NCBI RefSeq assembly: GCF_001704275.1
Contig: NZ_CP011533.1
Location: 2,046,001 to 2,110,000, forward strand
Origin: Streptomyces noursei ATCC 11455
Lineage (GTDB): Bacteria; Actinomycetota; Actinomycetes; Streptomycetales; Streptomycetaceae
Reading direction: 5' to 3'
Length of the DNA stretch: 64,000 bases
Below are positions 27,973 through 36,158 of the stretch, in pieces; positions within the stretch are counted from its first letter, which is position 1, and the number at the start of each line of letters is the position of its first letter. The translations under genes were made by a program, and so were the position numbers. The notes beneath the pieces are model-generated. The model made no database searches, was not told the DNA's origin, and worked only from the letters and a program-made list of their open reading frames with translations.

Positions 27973-29223
27973 ATGAGGCCGGAACTCGACTACCGGGCGC
28001 TGTTCGCCGCGACGCCGAGCCCGTACCTGGTGCTGGGCACGGACCTGGTGGTCGTCGACGTCAACGACGCGTACTGCCGGGCCACCGGCCGGTGCCGCGA
28101 GGAGTTGGTGGGGCAGCACCTGTTCGTCTCCTTCCCGGACAACCCGATGGACCGGATGGCCGACGGCGTGCGCAATCTGCGCGCCTCCCTGGAGCGGGTC
28201 CTGGAGACCGGCAAACCGGACACCATGGGGGTGCAGCGCTACGACATCCCGGTCACCGCGCGGCCCGGAACGTTCGAGGAACGCTGGTGGTCCCCGGTCA
28301 ACGCGCCGGTCCACGGGCCGGACGGGCAGGTGGCCTACCTCATCCACCGGGTCGAGGACGTCACCGAATTCCTCCGCACACGCGGCATCCCCAGCAGCGG
28401 CCGATGGGCCGAGCGCTCGCACACCGAGCGGGCTCAGAGCATGGAGGCCGAACTGTATGTACGGGCCCGTGAACTCCAGCGCCTGAACGACGAACTGCGG
28501 GCCGCGCACGCCCGGGAGCGAAAGGTCGCCGTCACACTGCAGGAGGCGATGCTGCACTCTCCCGACCTGGCCCGGCACGAGGACGTCGCGGTGCGCTATC
28601 TGCCGGCGGTCGGCTCGCTGAACGTGTGCGGCGACTGGTACGACGCCGTCGACCTGGCCGACGACCGCTTCTCGGTCGCGGTCGGCGACGTGGTCGGCCA
28701 CGGCCTGGAGGCCGCCACCGTCATGGGCATGCTGCGCAGCGCGCTGTCCGCGGCGAGCCGGGCGGTCTCCGGGCCCGCGCAGGCGCTGGAGGTGCTCGGG
28801 CTGTACGCCCGTTCCGTGGAGGGGGCCCTGGCGACCACCGCGGTGACCGCCTTGATCGACACCCGCGCGAAGCTGATCGTCTACTCCAGCGCAGGCCACC
28901 CGCCGCCCGTACTGCTCAGCGCCCAGGGGAGCTGCCGCCTGCTGGACCAGGCCACCGACCCGCCGCTCGGCGCGCGCCCCGAGCACGTGCCCCGCCCGCA
29001 GGCCGGCATCGCCTACGGCACCGGCGACACCCTCGTGCTGTACACCGACGGCCTCGTCGAACGCCGGGACGAGGACATCGACTCCGGCCTCGACCGGCTC
29101 ACCGAGGCGCTGACCACCATGTGCCACCTCAGCCCCCAGCGCCTGGCCGACGCCCTGCTCGCCCGGCTCGGCGTGGCCGGCGGCGCCCGCGACGACGTCG
29201 CACTCGTCGTCGTCCGCCTGTGA
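27973..29223 (+). CDS. PAS-domain PP2C (SpoIIE-type) phosphatase
   Basis: 416 aa. The N-terminal PAS domain (residues about 1-125: YRALFAATPSPYLVLGTDLV, NDAYCRATGR) is followed by a helical linker (MEAELYVRARELQRLNDELR) and a SpoIIE-like PP2C domain with metal-binding Asp in VCGDWYDAVDL and VGDVVGHGLEAA, VYSSAGHPPPVL and LVLYTDGLVERR. Such proteins dephosphorylate anti-anti-sigma factors in sigma-B-type partner switching, here in response to an unknown PAS signal. The RsbW-like protein at 9251 is a conceivable but unproven partner. Confidence 0.92.
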   Translation: MRPELDYRALFAATPSPYLVLGTDLVVVDVNDAYCRATGRCREELVGQHLFVSFPDNPMDRMADGVRNLRASLERVLETGKPDTMGVQRYDIPVTARPGTFEERWWSPVNAPVHGPDGQVAYLIHRVEDVTEFLRTRGIPSSGRWAERSHTERAQSMEAELYVRARELQRLNDELRAAHARERKVAVTLQEAMLHSPDLARHEDVAVRYLPAVGSLNVCGDWYDAVDLADDRFSVAVGDVVGHGLEAATVMGMLRSALSAASRAVSGPAQALEVLGLYARSVEGALATTAVTALIDTRAKLIVYSSAGHPPPVLLSAQGSCRLLDQATDPPLGARPEHVPRPQAGIAYGTGDTLVLYTDGLVERRDEDIDSGLDRLTEALTTMCHLSPQRLADALLARLGVAGGARDDVALVVVRL

Positions 29224-29279
29224 CCGGGCCCCGTCCGGCGCCGCACCCGCCACCCGGCGCGCACGACACCGCCGCGGAC

Positions 29280-29328
29280 AGCGTCCCGCGCCCGCCGTCC
29301 GCTCACACGCGGACGGCTGCGGGACGCT
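29280..29328. terminator. bidirectional hairpin
   Basis: AGCGTCCCGC/GCGGGACGCT (10 bp) extended inward by CCGTCCGC/GCGGACGG between the convergent phosphatase and hydrolase genes. Confidence 0.75.
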
Positions 29329-29361
29329 CCCCGCGGTGCGGGCCTACGCCCCGGCCCGCGC

Positions 29362-29952
29362 TCAGCCCAGCGACGAACCGGACGGGACCACGACGCCGTA
29401 GAGGTCACCGATCGTCGCGAGCGCGCTGTGCTGGAGCTGTTCGGCGGAGACCTCGGCGACCGCCGTCGCCAGCGGCCGGGTCGCGCAGGCGTCGGCGACG
29501 ACGGTGGGCCGGTTGCCGCGCAGGAACGCGCCCTCCGCCGTGAAGGTCACGCACATGTGGGTCATGAACCCGATGACGATGACGTCCTCGTTCCCGGCGG
29601 CATCGACGCGGTCGCCCAGGTCGGTGTCGACGAACGCGTTGGGTGCGGTCTTCACCACGACCGGCTCGCCCTCGACGGGCGCCACCAGGGGGTGGATCCG
29701 GCCGATGTCGTCCCGGATGTCGTACGGGCTGCCCGCGCCGCCGTCGTGCATGACGTGGACGACCTCGGCGCCCGCCGCCCTGGCGCGGGCCAGCAGCGCG
29801 GCGGCGTTGTCGAGGGCGGCCTGCCATCCCGACAGCTCCATCACGCCGCGGGTGTAGGTGTTCTGGTAGTCGACCAGGATCAGCGTCGCATCGGCCAGCG
29901 ACGCCGGCTTCTGGTCCAGGCCGTTGACGTCCCGCAGGGTCTTCGTCGGCAT
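29362..29952 (-). CDS. isochorismatase-like cysteine hydrolase
   Basis: 196 aa from the ATG at 29952. The catalytic triad of the isochorismatase-like fold is visible: Asp in TLILVDYQNTY, Lys in VVVKTAPNAF, Cys in GFMTHMCVTFTAEGA. Members include nicotinamidases and various amidases; this branch (short, next to an AraC/GlxA regulator) is usually only called cysteine hydrolase. It is divergent from the GlxA-type regulator, which probably controls it. Confidence 0.9.
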   Translation of the reverse strand: MPTKTLRDVNGLDQKPASLADATLILVDYQNTYTRGVMELSGWQAALDNAAALLARARAAGAEVVHVMHDGGAGSPYDIRDDIGRIHPLVAPVEGEPVVVKTAPNAFVDTDLGDRVDAAGNEDVIVIGFMTHMCVTFTAEGAFLRGNRPTVVADACATRPLATAVAEVSAEQLQHSALATIGDLYGVVVPSGSSLG

Positions 29953-30143
29953 CGTCGTGCACACCTTCTTGGGCTGGGAATCGGAAAGTTGGGGCCACCG
30001 CGCGCTGGCACAGCCCACGCTACGATCCGGCCTACATGGCGGCAATGTCATGTAACTTGCAGATACAGACACGCCCGGCGCCGGCCCCACCGGTCCCGCC
30101 CGCGGCCTCGCCACGCCACCACGGCCGACCGGACGGAGCCCCC

Positions 30144-31145
30144 TTGAGCAGCGCCTTGAGCAGCGTCGAGCGGTTCATCGTCGTCCTCCTCTTCGACGGC
30201 GTCGACCTGCTGGACGTCACCGGCCCCCCGGAGGTCTTCGCCCTGCTGCGGCGGGAGACGGACGACGCGACGGGCTACCACGTCGTACTGGCCGCCGAGA
30301 CCATGGACCCGGTCACCACCTCCGCCGGGGTGCGCGTCCTCCCCGACCTCACCTTCCGGGAAGCCGCCACGAGGGCCATCGACACCCTGATGGTCCCCGG
30401 CTCGGTCGAAGTCGACGACCAGCGGCGGGTGCGCGCCCTCACCGACCCCACGGTGGTCCGGTGGGTGCAGACCCTCGCCGGCCGGGCCCGGCGCATCGCC
30501 TCCGTCTGCGTGGGAGCGCATCTGCTCGCCGCCGCCGGCCTGCTGGACGGCAAGCGCGCCACCACCCACTGGTCGACCGCACGGCAACTCGCCGCCGAAC
30601 ACCCCTCGATCGAGGTCGACGCCGACCCGATCTTCATCCGCGACCAGGACGTGTGGACCGGCGCGGGCATCACCGCCTGCCTGGACATCTCGCTCGCCCT
30701 CGTCGCCGAGGACTTCGGCGAGGCCGTCGCGCTGCGCATCGCCAGGCAGTTGGTGATGTACCTGAAACGACCGAGCGGACAGAGCCAGTTCAGCGTCCCG
30801 ATCGAGCCCCTCTCGACCACCCGGCGGATGGACGAGCTGCGCCACCACATCACCCGCCACCTCGCCGACCGGCTCACCGTCGCCGACCTCGCCGAGCACG
30901 CCCACGTCAGCGAACGGCAACTCACCCGCATCTTCAAGACCGAACTCGGCACGACCCCGGCGGCCTACCTCGAATCGGCCCGCGTCGAAGCCGCACGGAA
31001 CCGACTCGAATCCACCGACGACACCCTCGAACGCGTCGCGACCGCCTGCGGCTTCCACACGACGGACACCCTCATCCGGGCATTCCGCCGCAAGCTCGAC
31101 ACGACACCGACGGAATACCGCAATCGCTTCCGGCACTCGGCCTAG
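30144..31145 (+). CDS. GlxA-type transcriptional regulator (DJ-1/PfpI domain plus AraC HTH)
   Basis: 333 aa from a TTG at 30144, preferred because GGACGGAG lies 5 bases upstream; a second TTG at 30156 and upstream ATGs at 30036 and 30045 are alternatives. Residues about 10-175 form the DJ-1/PfpI-like domain (VVLLFDGVDLLDVTGPPEVF, ASVCVGAHLLAAAGLLDGK with the elbow Cys). The C-terminal AraC HTH follows (LTVADLAEHAHVSERQLTRI, PAAYLESARVEAARNRLEST, ACGFHTTDTLIRAFRR). It is divergent from the cysteine hydrolase gene, the expected target. Confidence 0.92.
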   Translation: MSSALSSVERFIVVLLFDGVDLLDVTGPPEVFALLRRETDDATGYHVVLAAETMDPVTTSAGVRVLPDLTFREAATRAIDTLMVPGSVEVDDQRRVRALTDPTVVRWVQTLAGRARRIASVCVGAHLLAAAGLLDGKRATTHWSTARQLAAEHPSIEVDADPIFIRDQDVWTGAGITACLDISLALVAEDFGEAVALRIARQLVMYLKRPSGQSQFSVPIEPLSTTRRMDELRHHITRHLADRLTVADLAEHAHVSERQLTRIFKTELGTTPAAYLESARVEAARNRLESTDDTLERVATACGFHTTDTLIRAFRRKLDTTPTEYRNRFRHSA

Positions 31146-31193
31146 GACCACGACCCCGGCCGCCCGACGGCCGGTCTGTGGCAGGCTCACGCC

Positions 31194-31823
31194 ATGCCCT
31201 TCGACCACAACGACCACTACCACCGCTTACTGCTGCGCCAGGTGCCGCGGAGCTGCACCGCGGCCCTGGACGTCGGCTGCGGCACCGGCCGGTTCGCGCA
31301 GCGCCTGACCGCCCTGGGCATCGAGGTCGACGCGATCGACCCCGCCCCGGAGGTCATCGCACAGGCCCGCGCCCACGCGGAGCGGTCGGGCGGCGCCCAT
31401 GCCCCCCGCTTCCGCCGGGCATCCGCCACCGACATCGAACTCCCCCAGGGGCACTACGACTTCGTCTCGTGCCTGGCGAGCCTCCACCACATGCCCTTCG
31501 ACACGGTGGCCGCGCTACGCGACGCCCTCGCCCCGGGCGGGGTGTTGGCGGTCCTGGGGTGCTACGCGGAGCGGGGCTGGCGCGACTGGACGTGGGGCCT
31601 GGCGGCGGCCCCCACCAACGCCGTCGCCCGACTCGCCGTCGCCACCGGGGACCGGCTCCGCCCTGCCGCGGCGGCGCGCCGGGCCCGGCCCGCACCCCCG
31701 GTGAAGCAGCCGACGATGCTCCTGCCCGAGATCCGCCAGCAGGCCGCCGCGCTGCTGCCCGGATGTCACATCCGCAGACTGCTGTTCTGGCGCTACCTGC
31801 TCGTCTTCCGCAAGGACTCCTGA
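31194..31823 (+). CDS. class I SAM-dependent methyltransferase with a TTA codon
   Basis: 209 aa. Motif I is ALDVGCGTGRFAQRLTALGI, followed by VDAIDPAPEVIAQARAHA and FVSCLASLHHMPFD, so it belongs to the UbiE/COQ5-like group; the substrate is unknown. Codon 12 (31227-31229) is TTA, rare in Streptomyces, so translation depends on the bldA tRNA. It lies 48 bases after the GlxA-type gene and converges with the aldo/keto reductase. Confidence 0.88.
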   Translation: MPFDHNDHYHRLLLRQVPRSCTAALDVGCGTGRFAQRLTALGIEVDAIDPAPEVIAQARAHAERSGGAHAPRFRRASATDIELPQGHYDFVSCLASLHHMPFDTVAALRDALAPGGVLAVLGCYAERGWRDWTWGLAAAPTNAVARLAVATGDRLRPAAAARRARPAPPVKQPTMLLPEIRQQAAALLPGCHIRRLLFWRYLLVFRKDS

Positions 31824-31844
31824 CGAGCAGGCCGCGCCCCGGGC

Positions 31845-32888
31845 TCACTCGGACGCCGGACCCTTGGCCTCCCGGGCCGCGGAGGTGAGCGACATGTCGG
31901 CGTAGCGTTCGCCGGCGACCCGGCCGGCGAGCGGCTCCAGCAGGGCCAGTTCGTCGGCGGACAGGACGATGCGGGTGGCCCCGGCGTTCTCCAGGAGGCG
32001 GCCGCGCTTGCGGGTCCCGGGGATCGGGACGACGGTCAGGCCGTGCACCCGGGCCCGCTGCTGCACCCAGGCCAGCGCGATCTGCGCCGTGGTGGCGCCA
32101 CGCTCGGCCGCGATCTTGTGCAGGGGCTCCAGGAGGGCGACGTTCGCCTTGGCGTTGTCGCCGGAGTAGCGCGGCAGCAACTGCCGGAAGTCGCCGCCGG
32201 AGAGTTCCTTGCCCGCATCGGCGAACGAGCCGGTCAGAAAGCCCCGGCCGAGCGGCGAGTACGGCACGAACGCGACACCGAGCTCGGCGGCGGCGCCCAC
32301 CACGCTGTGCTCGACGTCCCGGCTGAAGACCGACCACTCCGTCTGCACGGCGGTGATCGGATGCACGCCGTGCGCCTCGCGCAGCTCGGCCCCGGTGACC
32401 TCGCTCAGGCCCAGGTGCTTGACCTTGCCCTCCCGCACCAGTTCGGCCATCGCGCCGACGGAATCCGCGAGCGGGACGCCGGGGTCACGGCGGTGCATGT
32501 AGTACAGGTCGATGACATCGACGTCGAGGCGACGCAGGCTCGCCTCGACGGCCTGCTTGATGTACGCCGGGTCGTTGCGGATCGCCCGGTAGCTCGGGTC
32601 GTCGGCGCGGTATTCGATGCCGAACTTGGTGGCCAGTGTGATCTCGTCGCGGTGCGCGGCGACGAACGGCGCGAGGAACTCCTCGTTGGCACCGACCCCG
32701 TACATGTCGGCGGTGTCGATGAGGGTGACGCCCGCCTCGACGGTGGCCTCCAGGGTCTCGCGGGCCGCCGCGTCGTCCGTCTCGCCGTAGGCGGCACTGA
32801 TGCCCATCGCACCGAAGCCCTGGACACCCACGAGCGGGCCACCGGCGCCCAACTCGACCTTGCTGATCTGCTCCATGGCGTTGCTCAT
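31845..32888 (-). CDS. aldo/keto reductase
   Basis: 347 aa from the ATG at 32888. The AKR tetrad is present: Asp and Tyr in LIDTADMYGVGANEEFL, Lys in ITLATKFGIEY, His in YYMHRRDPGVPL. The C-terminal NADPH-binding part is IPGTRKRGRLLENAGA. It belongs to the group of AKR genes commonly controlled by MerR-type regulators in actinomycetes. The upstream 63-codon gene, ending 8 bases before, looks like the tail of such a regulator, and the pair shares one MerR-style promoter. Confidence 0.93.
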   Translation of the reverse strand: MSNAMEQISKVELGAGGPLVGVQGFGAMGISAAYGETDDAAARETLEATVEAGVTLIDTADMYGVGANEEFLAPFVAAHRDEITLATKFGIEYRADDPSYRAIRNDPAYIKQAVEASLRRLDVDVIDLYYMHRRDPGVPLADSVGAMAELVREGKVKHLGLSEVTGAELREAHGVHPITAVQTEWSVFSRDVEHSVVGAAAELGVAFVPYSPLGRGFLTGSFADAGKELSGGDFRQLLPRYSGDNAKANVALLEPLHKIAAERGATTAQIALAWVQQRARVHGLTVVPIPGTRKRGRLLENAGATRIVLSADELALLEPLAGRVAGERYADMSLTSAAREAKGPASE

Positions 32889-32896
32889 GATGGCGC

Positions 32897-33088
32897 TCAG
32901 GCCCCTTCCGACGCCCGCCGGGCGCCCGCATAGAAGTCGTTCTTTGTTTCGAGCACATCGCGGGCGCCCCGCAACCCCGCGATGCGCGCGAGGACCTCGT
33001 GCCGGGTCCGCTCCAGAATCTCCCGGCGTTCGCACGCACTGCGGTCCACGTCCGGGGACTGCACGGGAGTGGTGTCGATCGCCGTCAT
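32897..33088 (-). CDS. short MerR-like protein without DNA-binding domain
   Basis: 63 aa from the ATG at 33088. The helical region REILERTRHEVLARIAGLRG and then ARDVLETKNDFYAGARRA resembles the C-terminal dimerisation helix of MerR regulators, which usually ends with a K-I-x-x-Y element. The winged HTH that should precede it is absent. The ATG sits just at the start point predicted by the promoter at 33096-33126, so a leaderless mRNA is likely. It may be a deletion remnant or a genuine small dominant partner. Confidence 0.55.
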   Translation of the reverse strand: MTAIDTTPVQSPDVDRSACERREILERTRHEVLARIAGLRGARDVLETKNDFYAGARRASEGA

Positions 33089-33095
33089 GCCCGTG

Positions 33096-33126
33096 ACGCT
33101 AGAACGCTCGAGTGCACTCGAAGCAA
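33096..33126 (-). promoter_or_regulatory. MerR-type promoter with 19-base spacer
   Basis: On the minus strand TTGCTT (33126-33121) and TAGCGT (33101-33096) are separated by 19 bases that contain the palindrome CGAGTGCACTCG (33109-33120). A 19-base spacer around a dyad is the hallmark of MerR-activated promoters. Start point is predicted at the ATG at 33088. Confidence 0.7.
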
Positions 33127-33129
33127 GCG

Positions 33130-33640
33130 CCCGCCGCGCGGCCGTCCGCCCCACCATGTGTGTCGCTGGCCTACCGTCCATGGCCGCGCGTATAGCGTCG
33201 GCGCCGGACCCCGGCTCGTGTGTGGCCGTTCCTGGCCTGTCGAGGGTCACGAGCCGGGGCTGTACACCGGCCGGGCACCCGAATTCCCCGCCCGCAGCCC
33301 CCTCTCCCCGCCGCGGCGCGCGGCGCCACCGCACCCTCCACGCGACGGAGCCGGCACCCGTCGACCGACGTGTACCGGCTGGCTCCCCGCGGCACCCGCC
33401 CCGTGCCCGCGGGCAGGAAACCCCTCTCGCGGGACGGCACGAGCCGAGCGCCCACAAGTCGGCAGTTCACCGTCGCCGACGGCGAACTGCCGCGTCAGAC
33501 CAACTGCGACCCACGCCGCGACGATGTCCACATCCGCGCCGAACGCATCCCGGCGATCCAGGTGACCGAAGAACTCGACGTCACCTCACCGAACACTGCG
33601 CTCCGCACCGATCCTCCACCGCCGCGGCTTGAGAAATAAC
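33130..33640. other. 500-base region without a recognised gene
   Basis: No frame looks convincingly coded. The plus-strand end (33470-33639: FTVADGELPRQTNCDPRRDD and on) has plausible composition but no recognisable family and no start. A near-perfect palindrome lies at 33460-33492 (CGGCAGTTC...GAACTGCCG). A hairpin at 33636-33667 with a following T-rich run may terminate the chaplin gene. Confidence 0.4.
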
Positions 33641-33652
33641 CGCTGCTCTCGT

Positions 33653-34171
33653 TCAGATACGAGCGGCGCGGCGGCCCCGGCGGTAGAGCAGGGTGCCACC
33701 CATCAGCAGCACGGCGCTGGTCGCGATCGCCATGCCGGTCTCCGCCTCACCGGTCTTCGCCAGCTGGGGGCGAACGGGAATGTGGCGGTGGACCCGGTGC
33801 TCGGGAGCGGGAGCCGGAGCCGGAGCGGCCGGCACATGCACGTGCGGTGCCGCCGGGCGTTCGTGACGCATCTGCGGCTTGTGGTGCTCCTTCTCCTTCT
33901 TCTTCATTCTGCGGTGGTGCGGCCGCGCATGGCCCTTCTCAGCGTTGACGCAGTCGTTGCCGAAGGCGGGGTTGAGCGCCCCGACCACGTCCACGGTGTT
34001 GCCGCATGCGTTGACCGGGATGTGAACGGGCACCTGGACCTGGTTGCCGGACAGGACACCGGGTGAACCGGTGGCGGATCCCCCGGCTCCGGCGTCGGCG
34101 ACCGACGCGCCGGCCCCTGCGAGCAGCAGGCCGCCAGTGGCAACCGACGCGGCAATGACCTTTTTGATCAC
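33653..34171 (-). CDS. chaplin with one chaplin domain and a LAXTG sortase signal
   Basis: 172 aa from a GTG at 34171 with AAGGAGGAG 5 bases upstream. Signal peptide residues 1-27, one chaplin domain (SPGVLSGNQVQVPVHIPVNA, CGNTVDVVGALNPAFGNDCV, with both Cys), a long basic/His-rich then Pro/Ala-rich spacer, the sorting signal LAKTGE, a membrane helix and an RRGRRAAR tail. Long chaplins (ChpA-C) usually have two chaplin domains before LAXTG; this has one. Sortase E would anchor it in the wall, where chaplins form the hydrophobic amyloid coat of aerial hyphae. Confidence 0.93.
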   Translation of the reverse strand: MIKKVIAASVATGGLLLAGAGASVADAGAGGSATGSPGVLSGNQVQVPVHIPVNACGNTVDVVGALNPAFGNDCVNAEKGHARPHHRRMKKKEKEHHKPQMRHERPAAPHVHVPAAPAPAPAPEHRVHRHIPVRPQLAKTGEAETGMAIATSAVLLMGGTLLYRRGRRAARI

Positions 34172-34507
34172 GTGACTCCTCCTTGACAGCGCGGCCACAT
34201 CCGCGGACCGCACAACACACAACGACGCCGGACGCAGAAAGCTCCGAATGCGCCATTTCGATCACTCTTTCAGCTTGATGTGCATACTCACTCCGGGAGA
34301 GAGGTGCTAATTATGTTTGTATGCCGATGCTTTTCTCATGACGCCGAGTCGCGGCAAATTCCAGGAAAATAGCACCCGGCAACACCTTCATATTCGTATT
34401 TCTAATCTGTAAAAAGGCATACGGAAGGGCGCCCCGAGTGCGGCATGCCACCCGTTCGTACGGAACTCGCAGGTGGCCTCGGAGCGCCCTGATCGGTAAG
34501 GGGTTGC
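34172..34507. terminator. AT-richer gap holding a hairpin for the next gene (34426-34490)
   Basis: AGGGCGC/GCGCCCT plus CCGAG/CTCGG form an imperfect 12-bp stem enclosing an inner GCCACC/GGTGGC stem, downstream of the minus-strand gene at 34508. The remainder (34200-34420) is AT-rich for this genome and is the chaplin promoter region; no specific boxes are certain. Confidence 0.5.
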
Positions 34508-34684
34508 TCAGTGACCGAGCAAAGGCAACCGGCCGAGGTGCAGAGGCCCGATATCGCTGGCGACCTTCAGCGGGTCACCGATGATCCCGCGGCCGCCCGC
34601 ACCGAGGCCGCCGGCGTGGGCGGGTACCGAGAGGACCCCGGTGAGAGCCACGGCTCCCAGAAGGGTGACAAGGGCACGGCGCAT
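34508..34684 (-). CDS. small secreted peptide
   Basis: 58 aa from the ATG at 34684 with AGGAG 7 bases upstream. Residues 1-24 are a clear signal peptide (MRRALVTLLGAVALTGVLSV, then PAHA). The mature part is only 34 residues, Gly/Leu-rich, without Cys (GGLGAGGRGIIGDPLKVASD then IGPLHLGRLPLLGH). I do not recognise it. It lies between the chaplin and the paralogous secreted proteins and has its own hairpin, so a cell-surface role is reasonable but unproven. Confidence 0.75.
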   Translation of the reverse strand: MRRALVTLLGAVALTGVLSVPAHAGGLGAGGRGIIGDPLKVASDIGPLHLGRLPLLGH

Positions 34685-34984
34685 GACTGCTCCTACTTCG
34701 TTCCGTACTGCTGACGTGCAGTTGGCACAGGCCACCCTGGCACTCGCCCGCCGCCGACTCCCTCGCCCACGCCAAGCGGTCACCTGATCGCGCGACACCG
34801 AAAAGCCCGAACAAGTCGCACCCCGATAACAACGCCCCACCCACACGACACAAGCCCCGCATTCCACCCCCTCGAATACCTTCGACCAAACAGGGGAATT
34901 CGACCTGACGCCGACTCCCACCCCGGGCTGCCGACGCCCGAAAACCTCCTCCCACCCGCCAAGTCGCAAATTCGACATCATACA

Positions 34985-35049
34985 ATCCGGCGCGTCGTTG
35001 AACGACTTCAGAGGCATTTCGTATTAGCCTCCCTGGCAGTACGAAGTCG
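34985..35049 (+). promoter_or_regulatory. conserved promoter block of secreted-protein family 1 (copy a)
   Basis: ATCCGGCGCGTCG (34985-34997), ATTTCGTATTAGCCTCCC (35016-35033) and GTACGAAGTCG (35039-35049) recur upstream of the gene at 41285 and partly at 38049 and 43866. TATTAG lies 64 bases before the start codon in this copy and the 41563 copy. The rest of 34685-35090 shows nothing recognisable. Confidence 0.6.
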
Positions 35050-35090
35050 TTGCATAAACGACCTCACCCGCTCAATTCACCGGAGAAGAA

Positions 35091-35381
35091 ATGCGCAAGC
35101 TTCACAAGGCTGCTCTCGTGGCTGCTGTCCTCAGTAGCGTCACCATCCTCGGTGCCGGTACCGCCAACGCCGATGGCGAGAGGGGCGGCGGCAGCGCCCG
35201 CTTCGACATCAAGCAGAGCGCCGAGTGCAGATCACACGACACCAACGTCGACATCCTCGGTGAGGTCGGGATCGCGAACGGTCTGGGCGGCAACCTCCTC
35301 AACGGCGAAGGCTCGCCGGGTGCGCAGAACACCCACATGGGCTCGACCATGGGCTGCAACAACGGGGCATTCAGCAAGTAA
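35091..35381 (+). CDS. small secreted protein, family 1
   Basis: 96 aa with GGAGAAGAA before the ATG. Signal peptide MRKLHKAALVAAVLSSVTIL then GAGTANA; mature protein of about 68 residues with the family 1 module CRSHDTNVDILGEVGIANGL, GNLLNGEGSPGAQ and GSTMGCNNGAF. Two Cys, 40 or so residues apart, could form a disulfide; the Asn/Gly/Leu-rich middle is reminiscent of, but not homologous by eye to, chaplins. Five paralogues lie within 9 kb. Exported, probably to the cell surface; function unknown. Confidence 0.85.
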   Translation: MRKLHKAALVAAVLSSVTILGAGTANADGERGGGSARFDIKQSAECRSHDTNVDILGEVGIANGLGGNLLNGEGSPGAQNTHMGSTMGCNNGAFSK

Positions 35382-35392
35382 CCGAAAACAGC

Positions 35393-35438
35393 CAGGGGTT
35401 CCGGCATCCAGGTCGCAGACCGGGCGCCGGAACCCCTG
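35393..35438 (+). terminator. hairpin after the family 1 gene
   Basis: A perfect 13-bp stem CAGGGGTTCCGGC/GCCGGAACCCCTG with an inner GGTC/GACC stem, 12 bases after the stop. Confidence 0.8.
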
Positions 35439-35594
35439 CATGTCGGGGGTCGAATCCCCTCCCACCGCGGCACGTTGAACCCCGACGCCGTCCACCCCGG
35501 CGGCACGCCGCGACCCGCGACTCCGGGCGACACCACACAGCAGAAGAGCCCCGCGCCCGGCCGAGTTCGTGGCGCCGACCACCTCCGCACACGA

Positions 35595-35632
35595 CCAAGG
35601 GACCGGTCGCCGACGCGCGACCGGTCCCTTGG
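35595..35632. terminator. bidirectional hairpin between convergent secreted-protein genes
   Basis: A perfect 16-bp stem (35595-35610 with 35617-35632) and 6-base loop, between the plus gene ending at 35381 and the minus gene ending at 35683. Confidence 0.8.
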
Positions 35633-35682
35633 CATGGCAGCCGACGCGGGATCACCCGCCCCGACCGTCCGTCACATCAGAC

Positions 35683-36030
35683 TCAGAGGCGGACGTGCGG
35701 ACCTTTGAAGCCCTTGGGGGCCGAGAAGTGGTTGGAGCAGTTCATCTGCGGGCCGACATTCGTCTGCTGGTCGCCCAGCAGACCGCTCTCGGGCCACACC
35801 ACACGGTCCCTGGCGGTCGACGCGCACCGCTGCTCCTGGTCGATGACGATGTGCTTGCCGTCCTTCGTCCGGTAGGCGGCCTCGTACTTGTGAACGCAGA
35901 CCTTGTTACCCGTCTCGCCGCGGCTGCACTGATCCCCGCCCTCTGCATGCGCTTGGGAAGCGATGGCGGAGGCCGCGGTGAGGCCGCCCATCAGTGCCAC
36001 GATTGCTGCGATCTTCTTGCGACTGAACAT
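35683..36030 (-). CDS. small secreted protein, family 3
   Basis: 115 aa from the ATG at 36030. Signal peptide MFSRKKIAAIVALMGGLTAA then SAIASQAHA, nearly identical to the protein at 38453. Mature part of about 87 residues with four Cys (GGDQCSRGETGNKVCVHKYE, QRCAS, NVGPQMNCSNHF), probably two disulfides, and a basic C-terminus. The family is recalled only as conserved secreted proteins of streptomycetes; function unknown. Confidence 0.85.
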   Translation of the reverse strand: MFSRKKIAAIVALMGGLTAASAIASQAHAEGGDQCSRGETGNKVCVHKYEAAYRTKDGKHIVIDQEQRCASTARDRVVWPESGLLGDQQTNVGPQMNCSNHFSAPKGFKGPHVRL

Positions 36031-36109
36031 GTACTGCGTTCCTTTGTGGTTGACGCCGGGCGCGATGCACCGAACGAGCCCGCGCCCGAGCCCTGAGAAT
36101 GCCGAAAAA

Positions 36110-36150
36110 GGGTTCTGGTGCCCGGACCCGAAGGCCGGACACCAGAACCC
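36110..36150 (-). terminator. hairpin after the family 1 linker protein gene
   Basis: GGGTTCTGGTG (36110-36120) pairs with CACCAGAACCC (36140-36150), followed on the minus strand by a run of T. It terminates the gene at 36159-36764. Confidence 0.8.
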
Positions 36151-36158
36151 CGTCTTAC

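Noticed and set aside
33220..33639. 139-codon plus-strand frame before the chaplin gene
   Set aside because: Only its last 50 codons look reasonable and there is no start or recognised family; could be a remnant but not supportable as a gene.
35445..35459. GGGGGTCGAATCCCC resembles a tRNA T-arm
   Set aside because: No acceptor, D or anticodon arm can be folded upstream; the preceding 50 bases form a terminator hairpin. Possibly chance or an old fragment, not a tRNA gene.
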